Counted from the stretch's first letter, positions 54,242 to 63,128 are shown. The stretch: DNA of 64,000 bases from Roseovarius sp. (GCF_027019125.1 NZ_JALUXE010000002.1:248001-312000), one strand, 5' to 3'. Program-made: numbers and translations. Notes: generated by a model not told the origin, from the sequence alone.

Positions 54242-55171
54242 ATGACGCCACAAACCATTCTTCTGATCGGTGCCCCTGTGGATAGTGGCAAGGATCGGCG
54301 CGGCTGCCTGATGGGTCCCGATGCCTATCGCACGGCCGGGCTGGCCGAGGCGCTTGGCGATCTCGGGCACAGCTTGCGCGATCTTGGCAATCTCAGCCCT
54401 GCTTCGGTCGCCGCCGACCCCGCCCTGCCCGCGCATGTTCATGCACCCGCGGAAACGGCGGGCTGGACGGCCTCCTTGATGCAGGCCGCGGAAACGGCCA
54501 TGCAAGAGGGGCTTCCGATCTTTCTGGGGGGCGATCACAGCCTGTCGCTCGGCTCTGTCGCGGGTGTGGCCAGCCATGCCGCCGCCATGGGGCGCCCTCA
54601 ATTCGTGCTCTGGCTCGATGCCCATAGCGATTTTCACACGCCGCAGACCACGGCCTCGGGCAATCTGCACGGCACACCCCTTGGTTATGTCACAGGACGC
54701 GCCGGGTTTCACGGCTTTCCCCCGGTGGCCCATCCGGTGCCCGAAGAGAATATCTGTATCCTTGGCCTGCGCTCTGTGGACCGGGCGGAACGCGAGGCGC
54801 TTCAGGCCAGCCGCATCCGCTATCACGACATGCGGGTGATCGACGAAGAGGGGATTTCCCGCCCGCTCGCGGCCTTTCTCGACCGTGTCGCTGCGGCGGG
54901 GGGCGCGCTGCATGTCAGCCTCGATGTCGATTTCATCGACCCGATCTTTGCACCCGCCGTGGGCACCACGGTGCCCGGTGGCGTGACAATCCGCGAGGCA
55001 CATCTGACGATGGAGATGATCTGCGACAGTGGGCTCATGACCTCGCTCGATCTCGTGGAACTCAACCCGTTTCTGGACGAACGCGGGCGCACCGCACAGG
55101 TGATGGTCGATCTCGCGGCGTCGGCCCTTGGCCGCCGCGTCTTTGACCGCCCGACCCAAGCCTATAGCTGA
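54242..55171 (+). CDS. Arginase
   Basis: 309 residues of the ureohydrolase family. Manganese-binding motifs are intact: [10 protein letters not shown] near residue 97, [11 protein letters not shown] near residue 120 (H and D ligands) and [17 protein letters not shown] near residue 225. The AVGTTVPGG motif and [13 protein letters not shown] near residue 278 are usual for arginases. The enzyme converts arginine to ornithine and urea. The next gene uses the ornithine. The start ATG 54242 follows GGGAGGGC. Agmatinase is a less likely alternative because of the ornithine cyclodeaminase neighbour. Confidence 0.88.
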   Translation: MTPQTILLIGAPVDSGKDRRGCLMGPDAYRTAGLAEALGDLGHSLRDLGNLSPASVAADPALPAHVHAPAETAGWTASLMQAAETAMQEGLPIFLGGDHSLSLGSVAGVASHAAAMGRPQFVLWLDAHSDFHTPQTTASGNLHGTPLGYVTGRAGFHGFPPVAHPVPEENICILGLRSVDRAEREALQASRIRYHDMRVIDEEGISRPLAAFLDRVAAAGGALHVSLDVDFIDPIFAPAVGTTVPGGVTIREAHLTMEMICDSGLMTSLDLVELNPFLDERGRTAQVMVDLAASALGRRVFDRPTQAYS

Positions 55172-55181
55172 GGACCCCAAT

Positions 55182-56234
55182 ATGACGCTCGCCCCCTCTC
55201 ACAAGGCATTGGTGCCTTTTGTCTCTGTCGACGACATGATGAAACTGGTGCATCACATCGGGATAGAGCCGATGTTGCGCGGTCTGGCCGACTATATAGA
55301 GGCCGATTTCCGCCGCTGGGAACTGTTCGACAAGACCCCCCGCATCGCCAGCCATTCCAAGGAGGGCGTGATCGAGCTCATGCCCACCTCGGACGGCGAG
55401 GTTTATGGCTTCAAATATGTGAACGGCCATCCCAAGAATACCCGTGAGGGACTGCAAACCGTCACTGCCTTTGGCCTCTTGGCCAATGTGGGCAACGGCT
55501 ATCCGGTGCTATTGTCCGAAATGACCGTGCTCACGGCGCTGCGCACGGCCGCCACCTCGGCGATGGTGGCCAAGTATCTGGCCCCCAAGGGCGCGGATAC
55601 CATGGCGATGATCGGCAATGGCGCGCAGTCCGAGTTTCAGACGCTGGCGATGAAGGCAATCTGCGGCCTCAAATCCGTGCGCCTCTATGACATCGATCCC
55701 GCCGCCACCGCCAAGGCCGCCCGCAATCTGCAAGGGCTTGGGCTGGAGGTGATCCCCTGCACCACCCCAGAGGAGAGCATGGAAGGCGCGCAGATCATCA
55801 CCACCTGCACGGCGGACAAGCAATATGCCACCATTCTGACCGACAACATGGTTGGCGCAGGTGTGCATATCAACGCCATCGGTGGCGACTGTCCGGGCAA
55901 GACGGAACTGGCCCCCGGCGTGCTGCACCGCGCGAGCATCTTCGTCGAATATCCCGAACAGACCCGGATCGAGGGGGAAATCCAGCAGCTTGCCCCGGAT
56001 CACCCCGTGACCGAGATGTGGCAGGTGATCAACGGCACCGCGAAGGGCCGGACCAGCAATGATCAGATCACGCTCTTCGACAGCGTGGGCTTTGCGATCG
56101 AGGATTTCTCGGCCCTACGCTATGTGCGCGACCATATCGCGGGAACCGAACTATTCCTCGACCTCGACCTTCTGGCCGATCCGGACGATCCCCGCGACCT
56201 CTTTGGCATGCTGCAACGCGCGGCCAGACCCTGA
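55182..56234 (+). CDS. Ornithine cyclodeaminase
   Basis: 350 residues from ATG 55182. It belongs to the mu-crystallin/OCD family, with the substrate segment ELMPTSDGEVYGFKYVNGHPKNT near residue 63, MTVLTALRTAATSAMVAKYLA near residue 110, a Rossmann segment MAMIGNGAQSEFQ near residue 138 and HINAIGGDCPGKTEL near residue 223. It converts ornithine to proline plus ammonia with NAD+. With arginase it forms the arginine-to-proline route controlled by the Lrp-type gene. The length fits the OCD subgroup rather than alanine dehydrogenases of the family. Confidence 0.88.
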   Translation: MTLAPSHKALVPFVSVDDMMKLVHHIGIEPMLRGLADYIEADFRRWELFDKTPRIASHSKEGVIELMPTSDGEVYGFKYVNGHPKNTREGLQTVTAFGLLANVGNGYPVLLSEMTVLTALRTAATSAMVAKYLAPKGADTMAMIGNGAQSEFQTLAMKAICGLKSVRLYDIDPAATAKAARNLQGLGLEVIPCTTPEESMEGAQIITTCTADKQYATILTDNMVGAGVHINAIGGDCPGKTELAPGVLHRASIFVEYPEQTRIEGEIQQLAPDHPVTEMWQVINGTAKGRTSNDQITLFDSVGFAIEDFSALRYVRDHIAGTELFLDLDLLADPDDPRDLFGMLQRAARP

Positions 56235-56245
56235 GCGGTCGCGCC

Positions 56246-57805
56246 TCAGCGGCCCTTGAAGAGCCCGCCCAAGATGCCGCGCACGATGCGGCGTCCCGTG
56301 GTGCCGGTCAATTCCTTCATCACCGCCGAGGCAAGCGCCCCCCCGAGACTTTCGGGTTCGCGCGCACGGCGGCTCTGGCCCGAAGACGTCCCGGCACCAT
56401 AACGCCGCGCTGCCTTGAATTCACGAGCACGCTCCGCCTCCGCCTCTTCGGCGGCGGCAGCGGCGGCAATCTTGGCCTCAGCCTCTTCTGCCTCTTTCGC
56501 CGCAGCCTCGGCGCGGGCAGCCAGAATCTCATGAGCCGAATGGCGATCAATCGCCACCTCGTATTTGCCTGCCACGGGCGATGCTGCAATCACCGCGCGC
56601 CGTGTAGCGGCATCGCAAGGGCCAAGCTGTGTCGCGGGGGGACGAATGAGCGTGCGTTCCACCACGCCCGGCACGCCCTTGTTCTGCAGCATCGAGGTCA
56701 CGGCCTCGCCCACGCCCACATCGCGGATCGCCTCGACCGTGTCAAAGCGCGGATTGGGACGATAGGTCTCGGCGGCGCGGCTGAGCGCCTTTTGGTCCCG
56801 CGCGGTAAAGGCGCGCAGCGCATGCTGAAACCGGTTGCCCAGCTGGCCCAGAATATCCTCGGGCACATCATCAGGGTTCTGGGTGATGAAGTAAACGCCA
56901 ACGCCCTTGGAGCGGATCAGCCGTGCCACCTGTTCGACCTTGTCCACAAGGGCCTTGGGTGCGTCGTCGAACAAGAGATGCGCCTCGTCAAAGAAGAACA
57001 CCAGCTTGGGTTTCTCGACATCGCCCACCTCTGGCAGGGTCTCGAACAGCTCGCTCAAGAGCCAGAGCAGGAACGTCGCATAGAGCCGGGGCGAGTTGAT
57101 CAACCGGTCCGCAGCGAGGATGTTGACATAACCGCGCCCCTCGGGCGTCACACGCATCAAATCCTCAAGCGCCAGGGCAGGCTCGCCAAAGAAATGCGCG
57201 CCCCCCTGATTTTCCAGCACCAGAAGCGCGCGTTGAATGGCGCCGACCGAAGATGTCCCGACATTGCCATAGCGCAAGGACAGATCCGCGCTGTTCTGGC
57301 CCACCCATGTCAGCAGCGCCTGCAGGTCCTTGAGATCAAGAAGCGGCAGCCCCTCTTCATCGGCCACGCGAAAGGCGATATTGAGCACGCCTTCCTGCGC
57401 GTCGGTCAGCCCCATCAGCCGTGACAACAAGAGCGGCCCCATCTCGGACAGGGTGGTGCGCACCGGATGGCCTTGTTCGCCGAAAAGATCCCAGAAGATC
57501 ACCGGAAACGTGTCGTAGCGAAACCCGTCGAAACCGATCTTGCGGGCGCGCTCGGTGAAGGGGCCGTGCAGCTTGTGATCGGGGCTACCTGCCACGGCCA
57601 TGCCCGACACGTCGCCCTTGATATCCGACAGGATGACCGGCACGCCGGCGTCCGAGAACCCCTCGGCCAGCACTTGCAGCGTCACGGTCTTGCCGGTGCC
57701 CGTGGCCCCTGCGACCAGACCATGACGATTGCCGTATTTCAGCAAGAGCTCCTGAGGCTCGGCGTAATCCACGCCACCGCCACCTACAAAAATCGAAGTC
57801 TGCAC
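56246..57805 (-). CDS. HerA-like ATPase / DUF853 family protein
   Basis: 519 residues. The bacterial HerA-helicase-like (YjgR/DUF853) ATPase core has Walker A AGATGTGKTVTLQ near residue 35, Walker B KLVFFFDEAHLLFDDAP near residue 270 and the glutamine/arginine sensor segments VYFITQNPDDVPEDILGQLGNRFQHALRAFT. A C-terminal Ala/Glu-rich coiled coil (~425-465) and a basic tail (GRRIVRGILGGLFKGR) follow. The family binds nucleotides but its biological role is unclear. It stands alone, with the small-RNA region upstream. Confidence 0.85.
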   Translation of the reverse strand: MQTSIFVGGGGVDYAEPQELLLKYGNRHGLVAGATGTGKTVTLQVLAEGFSDAGVPVILSDIKGDVSGMAVAGSPDHKLHGPFTERARKIGFDGFRYDTFPVIFWDLFGEQGHPVRTTLSEMGPLLLSRLMGLTDAQEGVLNIAFRVADEEGLPLLDLKDLQALLTWVGQNSADLSLRYGNVGTSSVGAIQRALLVLENQGGAHFFGEPALALEDLMRVTPEGRGYVNILAADRLINSPRLYATFLLWLLSELFETLPEVGDVEKPKLVFFFDEAHLLFDDAPKALVDKVEQVARLIRSKGVGVYFITQNPDDVPEDILGQLGNRFQHALRAFTARDQKALSRAAETYRPNPRFDTVEAIRDVGVGEAVTSMLQNKGVPGVVERTLIRPPATQLGPCDAATRRAVIAASPVAGKYEVAIDRHSAHEILAARAEAAAKEAEEAEAKIAAAAAAEEAEAERAREFKAARRYGAGTSSGQSRRAREPESLGGALASAVMKELTGTTGRRIVRGILGGLFKGR

Positions 57806-57904
57806 CCCTACACCCCCTGTCCAGAAAAGGTCACGGGCCGACCATACTTAATTAACCCTTTCATGCCAGTCTGAATCCATGCCCGGAACCGATTGTCCTC
57901 TGGT

Positions 57905-57960
57905 TTTGGGTGACTTCCTCCCTGTCAGACTGGCCGCGCCCAATGGGTGCGGCCTTTTTT
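57905..57960 (+). ncRNA. Candidate small RNA with CUUCCUCCC anti-Shine-Dalgarno loop
   Basis: A short stem TGAC/GTCA (57911-57914 and 57924-57927) exposes the loop TTCCTCCCT, complementary to ribosome-binding sites. Immediately after is a rho-independent terminator: GGCCGCGCCC (57932-57941), loop AAT, GGGTGCGGCC (57945-57954), six T residues. This arrangement resembles the alphaproteobacterial sRNAs that carry CUYCCUCCC motifs in hairpin loops. The 5' end and promoter are not defined; the left boundary given is a guess. Confidence 0.55.
57932..57960 (+). terminator. Rho-independent terminator of the first candidate sRNA
   Basis: 10-bp stem with one G-T wobble, three-base loop AAT, six T residues at 57955-57960. 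Confidence 0.85.
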
Positions 57961-58017
57961 CGCAATTTTGCGACCTTCCCTGTTGACGCATGCGCGCTTC
58001 TGTCCTAGCGTCCCGAT

Positions 58018-58084
58018 CAATAACTAAGTCGGCCAGTCCGACGGGGAGAAACGCAGGAAGAGGCCGCAAGGCCTCTTTCTTTTT
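58018..58084 (+). ncRNA. Candidate small RNA with own promoter and terminator
   Basis: TTGACG (57983-57988) and TAGCGT (58006-58011), separated by 17 bases, form a credible promoter. The transcript of about 67 nt would fold into hairpin GTCGG/CCGAC (58028-58042) and a terminator with stem AAGAGGCC/GGCCTCTT around GCAA (58058-58077) and a T-rich tract to 58084. The single-stranded middle, GGGGAGAAACGCAGGAAG, is purine-rich and looks like ribosome sites. It does not encode an evident peptide. Confidence 0.55.
58058..58084 (+). terminator. Rho-independent terminator of the second candidate sRNA
   Basis: 8-bp stem AAGAGGCC/GGCCTCTT with GCAA tetraloop, followed by TTTCTTTTT-like tract ending at 58084. 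Confidence 0.85.
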
Positions 58085-58236
58085 GTGCCGTGCGTTTTGA
58101 GCCAAGCGCGCAATCACGGCATATTACAAGATGGCGCAAAGCTGCTGGCAAGACGGCATAGTTGCTGTTTTGATCCTGACTCTCCTGTCACGCCATGCTA
58201 AAGCGCGGCGGAAACATAGACCGATATGGGGAAATG

Positions 58237-58860
58237 ATGCCTAAACTATTGACCAGCTTTTCGATCATGGCGTTCCTCGCTATGGGCGGTGCCCTGAGTG
58301 CGCAGGAGGCAACACAACCGGCCCCCGAAGCCCCGGCAGAGGCAGCGCAGCCGGAGACCGAGACCCCCACCGTCGGTCTCGACACAGGGCGCCCCGTGCA
58401 AGAGGATCCGGCCTATATCAAATCCACCCATGACGATTGGCAGATCAAGTGCTTCCGCACCGGCGTGGAAGGGCAGGAAGACCTCTGCCAGATGTATCAA
58501 CTGCTGACCGAGAGCGCGGGAAATCCCGTGGCGGAGTTCAGCATCTATCGCCTGCCGGAAGGATCGCCCGTAATTGCGGGGGCCACGATTGCCGCCCCGC
58601 TCGGCACGCTTCTGACAGAGGAAATCAAGCTCTCGGTCGATGGGGCAAACGCCAAAAGCTACGCCTACTCGTTCTGCACCATGGCCGGCTGTTTCGCACG
58701 CATCGGCCTGACGCAACAGGATGTCGATGCGATGAAGCGCGGTGTGAAAGTGACGATCGAGATCGTCCCGGCACAGGCCCCCGAGCAAAAGGTCAAGATC
58801 GACGCCTCGCTCAAGGGCTTTACCGCCGCCTTCGAAGAAGCCTCTGTTCTTCAGCAGTAA
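58237..58860 (+). CDS. Invasion-associated locus B (IalB) family exported protein
   Basis: 207 residues from ATG 58237; the adjacent ATG 58234 is too close to the GGGGAA site. A Sec signal peptide (MPKLLTSFSIMAFLAMGGALSA) is followed by a Pro/Glu/Ala-rich linker and the IalB domain: HDDWQIKCFRTGVEGQEDLCQMYQLL near residue 65 and YSFCTMAGCFARIGLTQQDVDAMKRG near residue 145, with paired cysteines. The family is periplasmic and widespread in free-living alphaproteobacteria. The name reflects Bartonella and does not show pathogenicity. It is convergent with the ketosynthase gene, with a terminator between. Confidence 0.85.
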   Translation: MPKLLTSFSIMAFLAMGGALSAQEATQPAPEAPAEAAQPETETPTVGLDTGRPVQEDPAYIKSTHDDWQIKCFRTGVEGQEDLCQMYQLLTESAGNPVAEFSIYRLPEGSPVIAGATIAAPLGTLLTEEIKLSVDGANAKSYAYSFCTMAGCFARIGLTQQDVDAMKRGVKVTIEIVPAQAPEQKVKIDASLKGFTAAFEEASVLQQ

Positions 58861-58881
58861 GCGCGCCCTGTGCCACAAACG

Positions 58882-58907
58882 AACGCCGCCCATTCGGGCG
58901 GCGTTTT
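58882..58907. terminator. Bidirectional-looking terminator between IalB-family and ketosynthase genes
   Basis: 10-bp stem AACGCCGCCC (58882-58891) and GGGCGGCGTT (58896-58905), loop ATTC, then TT on the rightward side. The T-tract is short (four T in all), so efficiency may be modest. Confidence 0.7.
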
Positions 58908-58919
58908 GCGTCTCACATC

Positions 58920-60131
58920 TCAGGCAAAGCGTTTGAGCGCCAGAACCGCATTCAGCCCGCCAAAGGCAAAGGCATTGCTCAGCGCCACGTTCACCCGCGC
59001 CTCGCGCGCGACATTGGGCACCACATCGAGCGCGCATTCCGGGTCGGGTTCCTCATAGCCAATGGTCGGCGCAATGATCCCGTCACGCAGCGCCATGATG
59101 CAGGCCAATAGCTCGACCGCCCCCGTGCCACCAATCAGATGCGCATGCATGGATTTGGTCGAGGAGATCATAAGCCGATCGGCATGATGGCCAAACACAT
59201 CCGCAACGGCAGCACTTTCCGTCTTGTCATTGGCCGCTGTGCCAGTCCCATGGGCGTTGATATACCCCACGTCCTCGCGGTTGACCCTCGCGTCGTTGAG
59301 CGCTCCGGTTATGGCCCTGGCCGCCCCCTGTTTCGATGGCATCACAATATCCGACGCGTCCGATGTCATCGCAAAGCCCGCGACCTCTGCGAGGATCTCG
59401 GCCCCGCGTTTCCTGGCGTGCTCCAGCTCTTCGAAAACAAAGATCGCGGCCCCCTCGCCCTGCACCATGCCGTTGCGATTTGCGGAAAACGGGCGGCAGC
59501 CATCGCGACTCATGACGCGCAACCCTTCCCACGCCTTGACGCCGCCAAAGCACAGCATTGACTCCGATCCGCCCGTGACCATCACCGGCGTAATCCCGCC
59601 ATGCACCATCTGAAACGCCTGCGCCATCGCGTGATTGGACGAGGCACAGGCAGTGGATACGGTAAAGGTCGGCCCCTTGAGGTTGAATTCCATCGACAAA
59701 TGCGAGGCCGCGGCGTTGTTCATCAACTTGGGCACGACAAAGGGGTGTACCCGGTTCTTGCCCTCTTCGTAGACAGAGCGGTAATTTTCGTCGAGCGTGG
59801 TCATACCCCCACCCGAATTGCCAAGGATCACCCCTGCCCGCGCCGCCAATTCACCCGTAAACTCCAATCCCGCCTGCGCGATCGCCTGACGCGCCGCGAT
59901 CAGGGTGAACTGGGTAAAGCGGTCATAGAGCGCCAGTTGCTGGCGGTTGAACTGCGCTTCGGGGTCGTAATTCTTGACCTGTCCACCGATACGAATCGAC
60001 AGACGCTCGACATCCTGAAACTCCAGATCGGAAATGCCGCATCGCCCTTCGCGCATCGCCTCGAGGGTGCTGGGCACATCGGCGCCAAGCGCGTTGATCG
60101 TGCCCGCCCCGGTAATGACCACGCGTTTCAC
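58920..60131 (-). CDS. Beta-ketoacyl-ACP synthase II-like protein
   Basis: 403 residues of the FabF/NodE thiolase-fold family. The catalytic triad is visible: Cys in VSTACASSNHAMAQ near residue 160, His in INAHGTGTAANDKTE near residue 295 and His in STKSMHAHLIGGTGAVE near residue 330. The last reads MHAHLIGG where FabF usually has MHGHLLG. It condenses acyl chains held on an acyl carrier protein. The dedicated ACP gene is directly upstream and overlaps by four bases (ATGA). This pairing, away from the fab cluster, suggests a specialised acyl product. Confidence 0.87.
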   Translation of the reverse strand: MKRVVITGAGTINALGADVPSTLEAMREGRCGISDLEFQDVERLSIRIGGQVKNYDPEAQFNRQQLALYDRFTQFTLIAARQAIAQAGLEFTGELAARAGVILGNSGGGMTTLDENYRSVYEEGKNRVHPFVVPKLMNNAAASHLSMEFNLKGPTFTVSTACASSNHAMAQAFQMVHGGITPVMVTGGSESMLCFGGVKAWEGLRVMSRDGCRPFSANRNGMVQGEGAAIFVFEELEHARKRGAEILAEVAGFAMTSDASDIVMPSKQGAARAITGALNDARVNREDVGYINAHGTGTAANDKTESAAVADVFGHHADRLMISSTKSMHAHLIGGTGAVELLACIMALRDGIIAPTIGYEEPDPECALDVVPNVAREARVNVALSNAFAFGGLNAVLALKRFA

Positions 60132-60388
60132 GATTGCTCCGCGACCAGCCGCTCGATGCCTGCAATGATCGAACGCACCGAGGAAATGTCGAAATCGCTC
60201 TCTGCCGGGTTGTTGGCATTGAACGGCACGGAGATGTCAAACGCCTCTTCGATTGCAAAGATGCTCTCGACCAATCCGAGGCTGTCGATCCCCAGATCCT
60301 CGGGGGTGCTGTCGAGAGTGACATCCGCGGGTTCAAGCACAGCCTGTTCGGCGATGATGGCGATCACACGGTCCTGAATGCTGCTCAT
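60128..60388 (-). CDS. Acyl carrier protein (dedicated partner of adjacent ketosynthase)
   Basis: 86 residues from ATG 60388; the alternative ATG 60403 has no ribosome site. The phosphopantetheine site is the serine in EDLGIDSLGLVESIFAIEEAF near residue 38. The sequence differs from canonical AcpP (it has TPEDLGIDSLGLVE rather than ADSLDTVE). The C-terminal half contains an insertion, NANNPAESDFDISSV. It is probably modified by a phosphopantetheinyl transferase and serves the ketosynthase encoded downstream. Confidence 0.85.
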   Translation of the reverse strand: MSSIQDRVIAIIAEQAVLEPADVTLDSTPEDLGIDSLGLVESIFAIEEAFDISVPFNANNPAESDFDISSVRSIIAGIERLVAEQS

Positions 60389-60552
60389 GGCAAGGTCTTT
60401 CATTCTGACGCCCGGGGCCCGGGCGGATGCTGGTCTTTTGCGTCGGTTTTGTAACAGTTTATTTAAGATCGGTCCCACGCCCAGACAATCTTTTCAATGC
60501 ACCCAAACACGGCGTCGCGGCGCGTCCTCTGCGCTATCACACGAAACCCCAT

Positions 60553-60583
60553 AAAAAAAGGCCCGCACCTTGCGGCACGGACC
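60553..60583 (-). terminator. Rho-independent terminator of the L,D-transpeptidase gene
   Basis: On the minus strand a 10-bp stem (60574-60583 with 60560-60569, three wobble pairs) around a GCAA loop is followed by seven T residues (60553-60559). It lies about 25 bases past the stop codon at 60608. Confidence 0.85.
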
Positions 60584-60607
60584 CTCAACCCACGAGAAAA
60601 TTACAGC

Positions 60608-62233
60608 TCAGCCCTGTGGCGCGTCCAGAGACACACCGGACTTTTCAAGCGCCTCCCAAATCCGCGCATCACGCCCGTAGACGTCGCCACGATACTGCGG
60701 ACGCCCCTGTGCCTGGGTAAATGCGGTTCGATAGATGATATGCACCGGCACATGCTGTTCGAGCTGCACATAGGTTTCGCGCCTTGTGTCCAGAACGGAC
60801 TTGAAGAATGCCTTGGGATCGCTTTCCTGCCGCGCCAAGAGCGCATAGGCGAAATCGAACGGCTGATGCAGGCGAATACAGCCATGGCTGAAATCGCGCT
60901 TTTCCCGATCAAACAGGGCCTTCTGCGGGGTGTCGTGCAGATAGATGTTGTATTTGTTCGGGAACATGAACTTGACCAGCCCAAGCGCATTGCGCTCGGA
61001 TGGCGGTTGCTTGATCGCAAAGGGGAAATTCCGCGCGTTATACGCCCCAAAATTGACTGCCCCGCGGCTTACCTCGCGGCCGTTGCGATTGTAGAGCTTG
61101 AGATGCGACGCCGCCCCCGGATTGCGCTGCATTTGCGGCAGGTATTCATTGACCGCGATGGAATAGGGCACGTGCCACGTCGGGTTGATGACCATATACT
61201 CCATCTCGTCCGAGAATTCGGGGCTGCGACGGTTCTGGTCATTCTTGCCGATCACGGCGCGGGTGGCGAACGTGACCTCGTCATTGTCGAGAATCCGCGC
61301 GCTGAAATCCGTGAGATTGACAAGGATGTGCCGCAGACCCCGCTCTTCGCTCAGCCAGCGTTCCCGTTCCATGGCAACGATCACCGATTTGAGCCGCTCG
61401 CTCGGGGGCGTGTTGAGCGCCGCAAGCGTCGTCGCCCCGGCAACGCCATCCTGTTCAAGCCCGTGATCGGCCTGAAAGGCCTGCACGGCCTGTTGCAGCC
61501 GCATGTCATAGGTCTGCGCCGCGCTGCGCGCGAGATAACCCATTGCAATCAAACGGTTGCGCAGGGCAATGACTGCCGGACCACTGTCACCGGGGCGCAG
61601 TTTTTCCGCCGTCACCGTCGGCCCCCAGCCGCCGTCGGCGATCAGGTGTTCAAGATGAAGTTTTTGCTTGAGCAGCCGGGCATATTCATTGCTCTGAGGC
61701 GCAAGGTTGCGCATTTTGCGCGCGGGATCGCCGGATAAAATCTCGGTCAAAAGCGCCCCGGCCTCACGCCGTGCAACCTCGCGCTTGATGTCGCCGACAA
61801 CCTCCGAGGGGACCAGAACCCCCGATTGCACATCCCGCGCATAGCGCAAATAGGCACGGCTCAATGCCACTTCGACCTGTCCCAGATCGCGCTGCGACCG
61901 CGCGGTGCGCATGGCTGTCATCACCCCATTGAGGTCGTAGCGCTGCGCAGGCAGACCATGCACCCCTGCCCGCGCCAAGACCTGAACCAGGGCCTGACGC
62001 CGCGCAAGGTGCTCTGCTCCGTTACCCGTCCAGACCGGGCGATACGCCTGTTCCTGATAAAAGGCCGCCAGATCACGATCCTCGGCTGCCGCCTCTGCCA
62101 CGGCCTGCCGAAAGGCCGCCTCTTGTGCCGCAGCTGGCACAATCCCTGCAAACAGCAAGAAGACACCTGTCAACAGGATCACAAACGGCCTGGAAGCTGC
62201 GCGGATACACGATTGGCCAAGTGCCAAGAACAT
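60608..62233 (-). CDS. Murein L,D-transpeptidase, YcbB (LdtD) family
   Basis: 541 residues. A signal/anchor (RPFVILLTGVFLLFAGIVPAAAQ) is followed by a helical scaffold domain, a peptidoglycan-binding domain (LRPGDSGPAVIALRNRLIAMGY... QAFQADHGLEQDGVAGATTLAALN near residue 225) and the YkuD catalytic domain. The catalytic motif is HDTPQKALFDREKRDFSHGCIRLHQP with the nucleophilic cysteine in SHGCIRL near residue 460. It forms 3-3 cross-links in peptidoglycan. It is divergent from the DUF882 gene, as ycbB and ycbK neighbour each other in enterobacteria. Confidence 0.92.
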   Translation of the reverse strand: MFLALGQSCIRAASRPFVILLTGVFLLFAGIVPAAAQEAAFRQAVAEAAAEDRDLAAFYQEQAYRPVWTGNGAEHLARRQALVQVLARAGVHGLPAQRYDLNGVMTAMRTARSQRDLGQVEVALSRAYLRYARDVQSGVLVPSEVVGDIKREVARREAGALLTEILSGDPARKMRNLAPQSNEYARLLKQKLHLEHLIADGGWGPTVTAEKLRPGDSGPAVIALRNRLIAMGYLARSAAQTYDMRLQQAVQAFQADHGLEQDGVAGATTLAALNTPPSERLKSVIVAMERERWLSEERGLRHILVNLTDFSARILDNDEVTFATRAVIGKNDQNRRSPEFSDEMEYMVINPTWHVPYSIAVNEYLPQMQRNPGAASHLKLYNRNGREVSRGAVNFGAYNARNFPFAIKQPPSERNALGLVKFMFPNKYNIYLHDTPQKALFDREKRDFSHGCIRLHQPFDFAYALLARQESDPKAFFKSVLDTRRETYVQLEQHVPVHIIYRTAFTQAQGRPQYRGDVYGRDARIWEALEKSGVSLDAPQG

Positions 62234-62558
62234 TTTTCTACCTCTAAGTCACGGGATCGCTTTGTGAAACTATAGCCGGGATATCTGTTCGTTCTCAATT
62301 TTTTCCTAAGGATTCCCTGTCACATTCACCGACAAGCGCGTGACTGCGGCGAAAATGCAGCGGCGAATGCGCATTCAGGCCACATCGAGGAAATTATGCG
62401 CGAAATCTCGCCGAAAGGACTTGAATATTGAACGACACGAAAAATCAGGGCTTGGTCATTGATTCCTGCTGTGCCATACAATTCGCACATCTTGGGGATG
62501 ATACGGAATGTTGCGGGACAGCAACAACAGGTAGGCTACGGGACAGGCGATTGAAACA
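62234..62558. other. Divergent intergenic region L,D-transpeptidase / DUF882
   Basis: 325 bases. AT-rich patches at 62265-62330 and 62400-62470 probably hold the two divergent promoters, but no clear -35/-10 pair or dyad was identified. No small gene with a ribosome site was seen. Confidence 0.5.
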
Positions 62559-63128
62559 ATGACAGAAATCAGTTCAACTGGCATCTCGCGGCGTGGCGTT
62601 CTGCTGGCGTTCGCGGCAACGGCCGTGTCAGCGGCTCCCACTTTTTCGAATGCAGCCGGGTTTCTACGTGGCGCGGGCGATATTCGCCGGATCCGTCTGG
62701 TTTCGCCGCGCACCGGTGAGCGGCTCGATACGATTTACTGGATTGAGGGCGACTACCTGAAGGAAGCGGTCCGCGAGATTTCGCTCTTCATGCGCGACTG
62801 GCGCACCAATCAGGTCCGCGACATCGACATTCGCACCATCGACATCATGGCCGCCAGTCACAATCTTCTTGACGTCTCCGAGCCCTACACGCTCTTGAGC
62901 GGCTATCGCAGCCCCCAGACCAACGCCATGTTGCGCAGCCGATCCAGCGGCGTTGCCCGCAATTCCCGGCATATGGTCGGCGAAGCGGCCGACCTGCGCC
63001 TTGGCAGCCGCTCGGTCAGCCAGATTTACCGCGCGGGCGTGGCCTGTGGCGGCGGCGGTGTCGGGCGCTACTCAGGCAGCAATTTCGTGCATATGGATTG
63101 TGGTCCGGTCCGTACGTGGGGCCGTTGA
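62559..63128 (+). CDS. DUF882 / YcbK-like (MepK-type) Tat-exported peptidase family protein
   Basis: 189 residues. The Tat signal ISRRGVLLAFAATAVSAAPTFSNA (RRGVLLA) precedes a peptidase M15-like fold. Zinc ligands are visible: H in HNLLDVSEPYTLLSGYRSPQTNAML context, SRHMVGEAADLRLG (H-x6-D) near residue 140 and NFVHMDCGPVRTWG near the C-terminus. E. coli MepK cleaves the 3-3 cross-links made by L,D-transpeptidases, which explains divergence from the YcbB-type gene. A terminator follows. Confidence 0.87.
   Translation: MTEISSTGISRRGVLLAFAATAVSAAPTFSNAAGFLRGAGDIRRIRLVSPRTGERLDTIYWIEGDYLKEAVREISLFMRDWRTNQVRDIDIRTIDIMAASHNLLDVSEPYTLLSGYRSPQTNAMLRSRSSGVARNSRHMVGEAADLRLGSRSVSQIYRAGVACGGGGVGRYSGSNFVHMDCGPVRTWGR

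Larger units (their letters stand above)
57806..58236. other. Intergenic region with two candidate sRNA units
   Basis: 431 bases with no protein gene. Features are two strong rightward rho-independent terminators (57932-57960 and 58058-58084), an anti-Shine-Dalgarno hairpin loop before the first, and a TTGACG/TAGCGT promoter before the second. From 58085 to 58236 nothing distinct was seen beyond the presumed promoter of the IalB-family gene. Confidence 0.7.
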
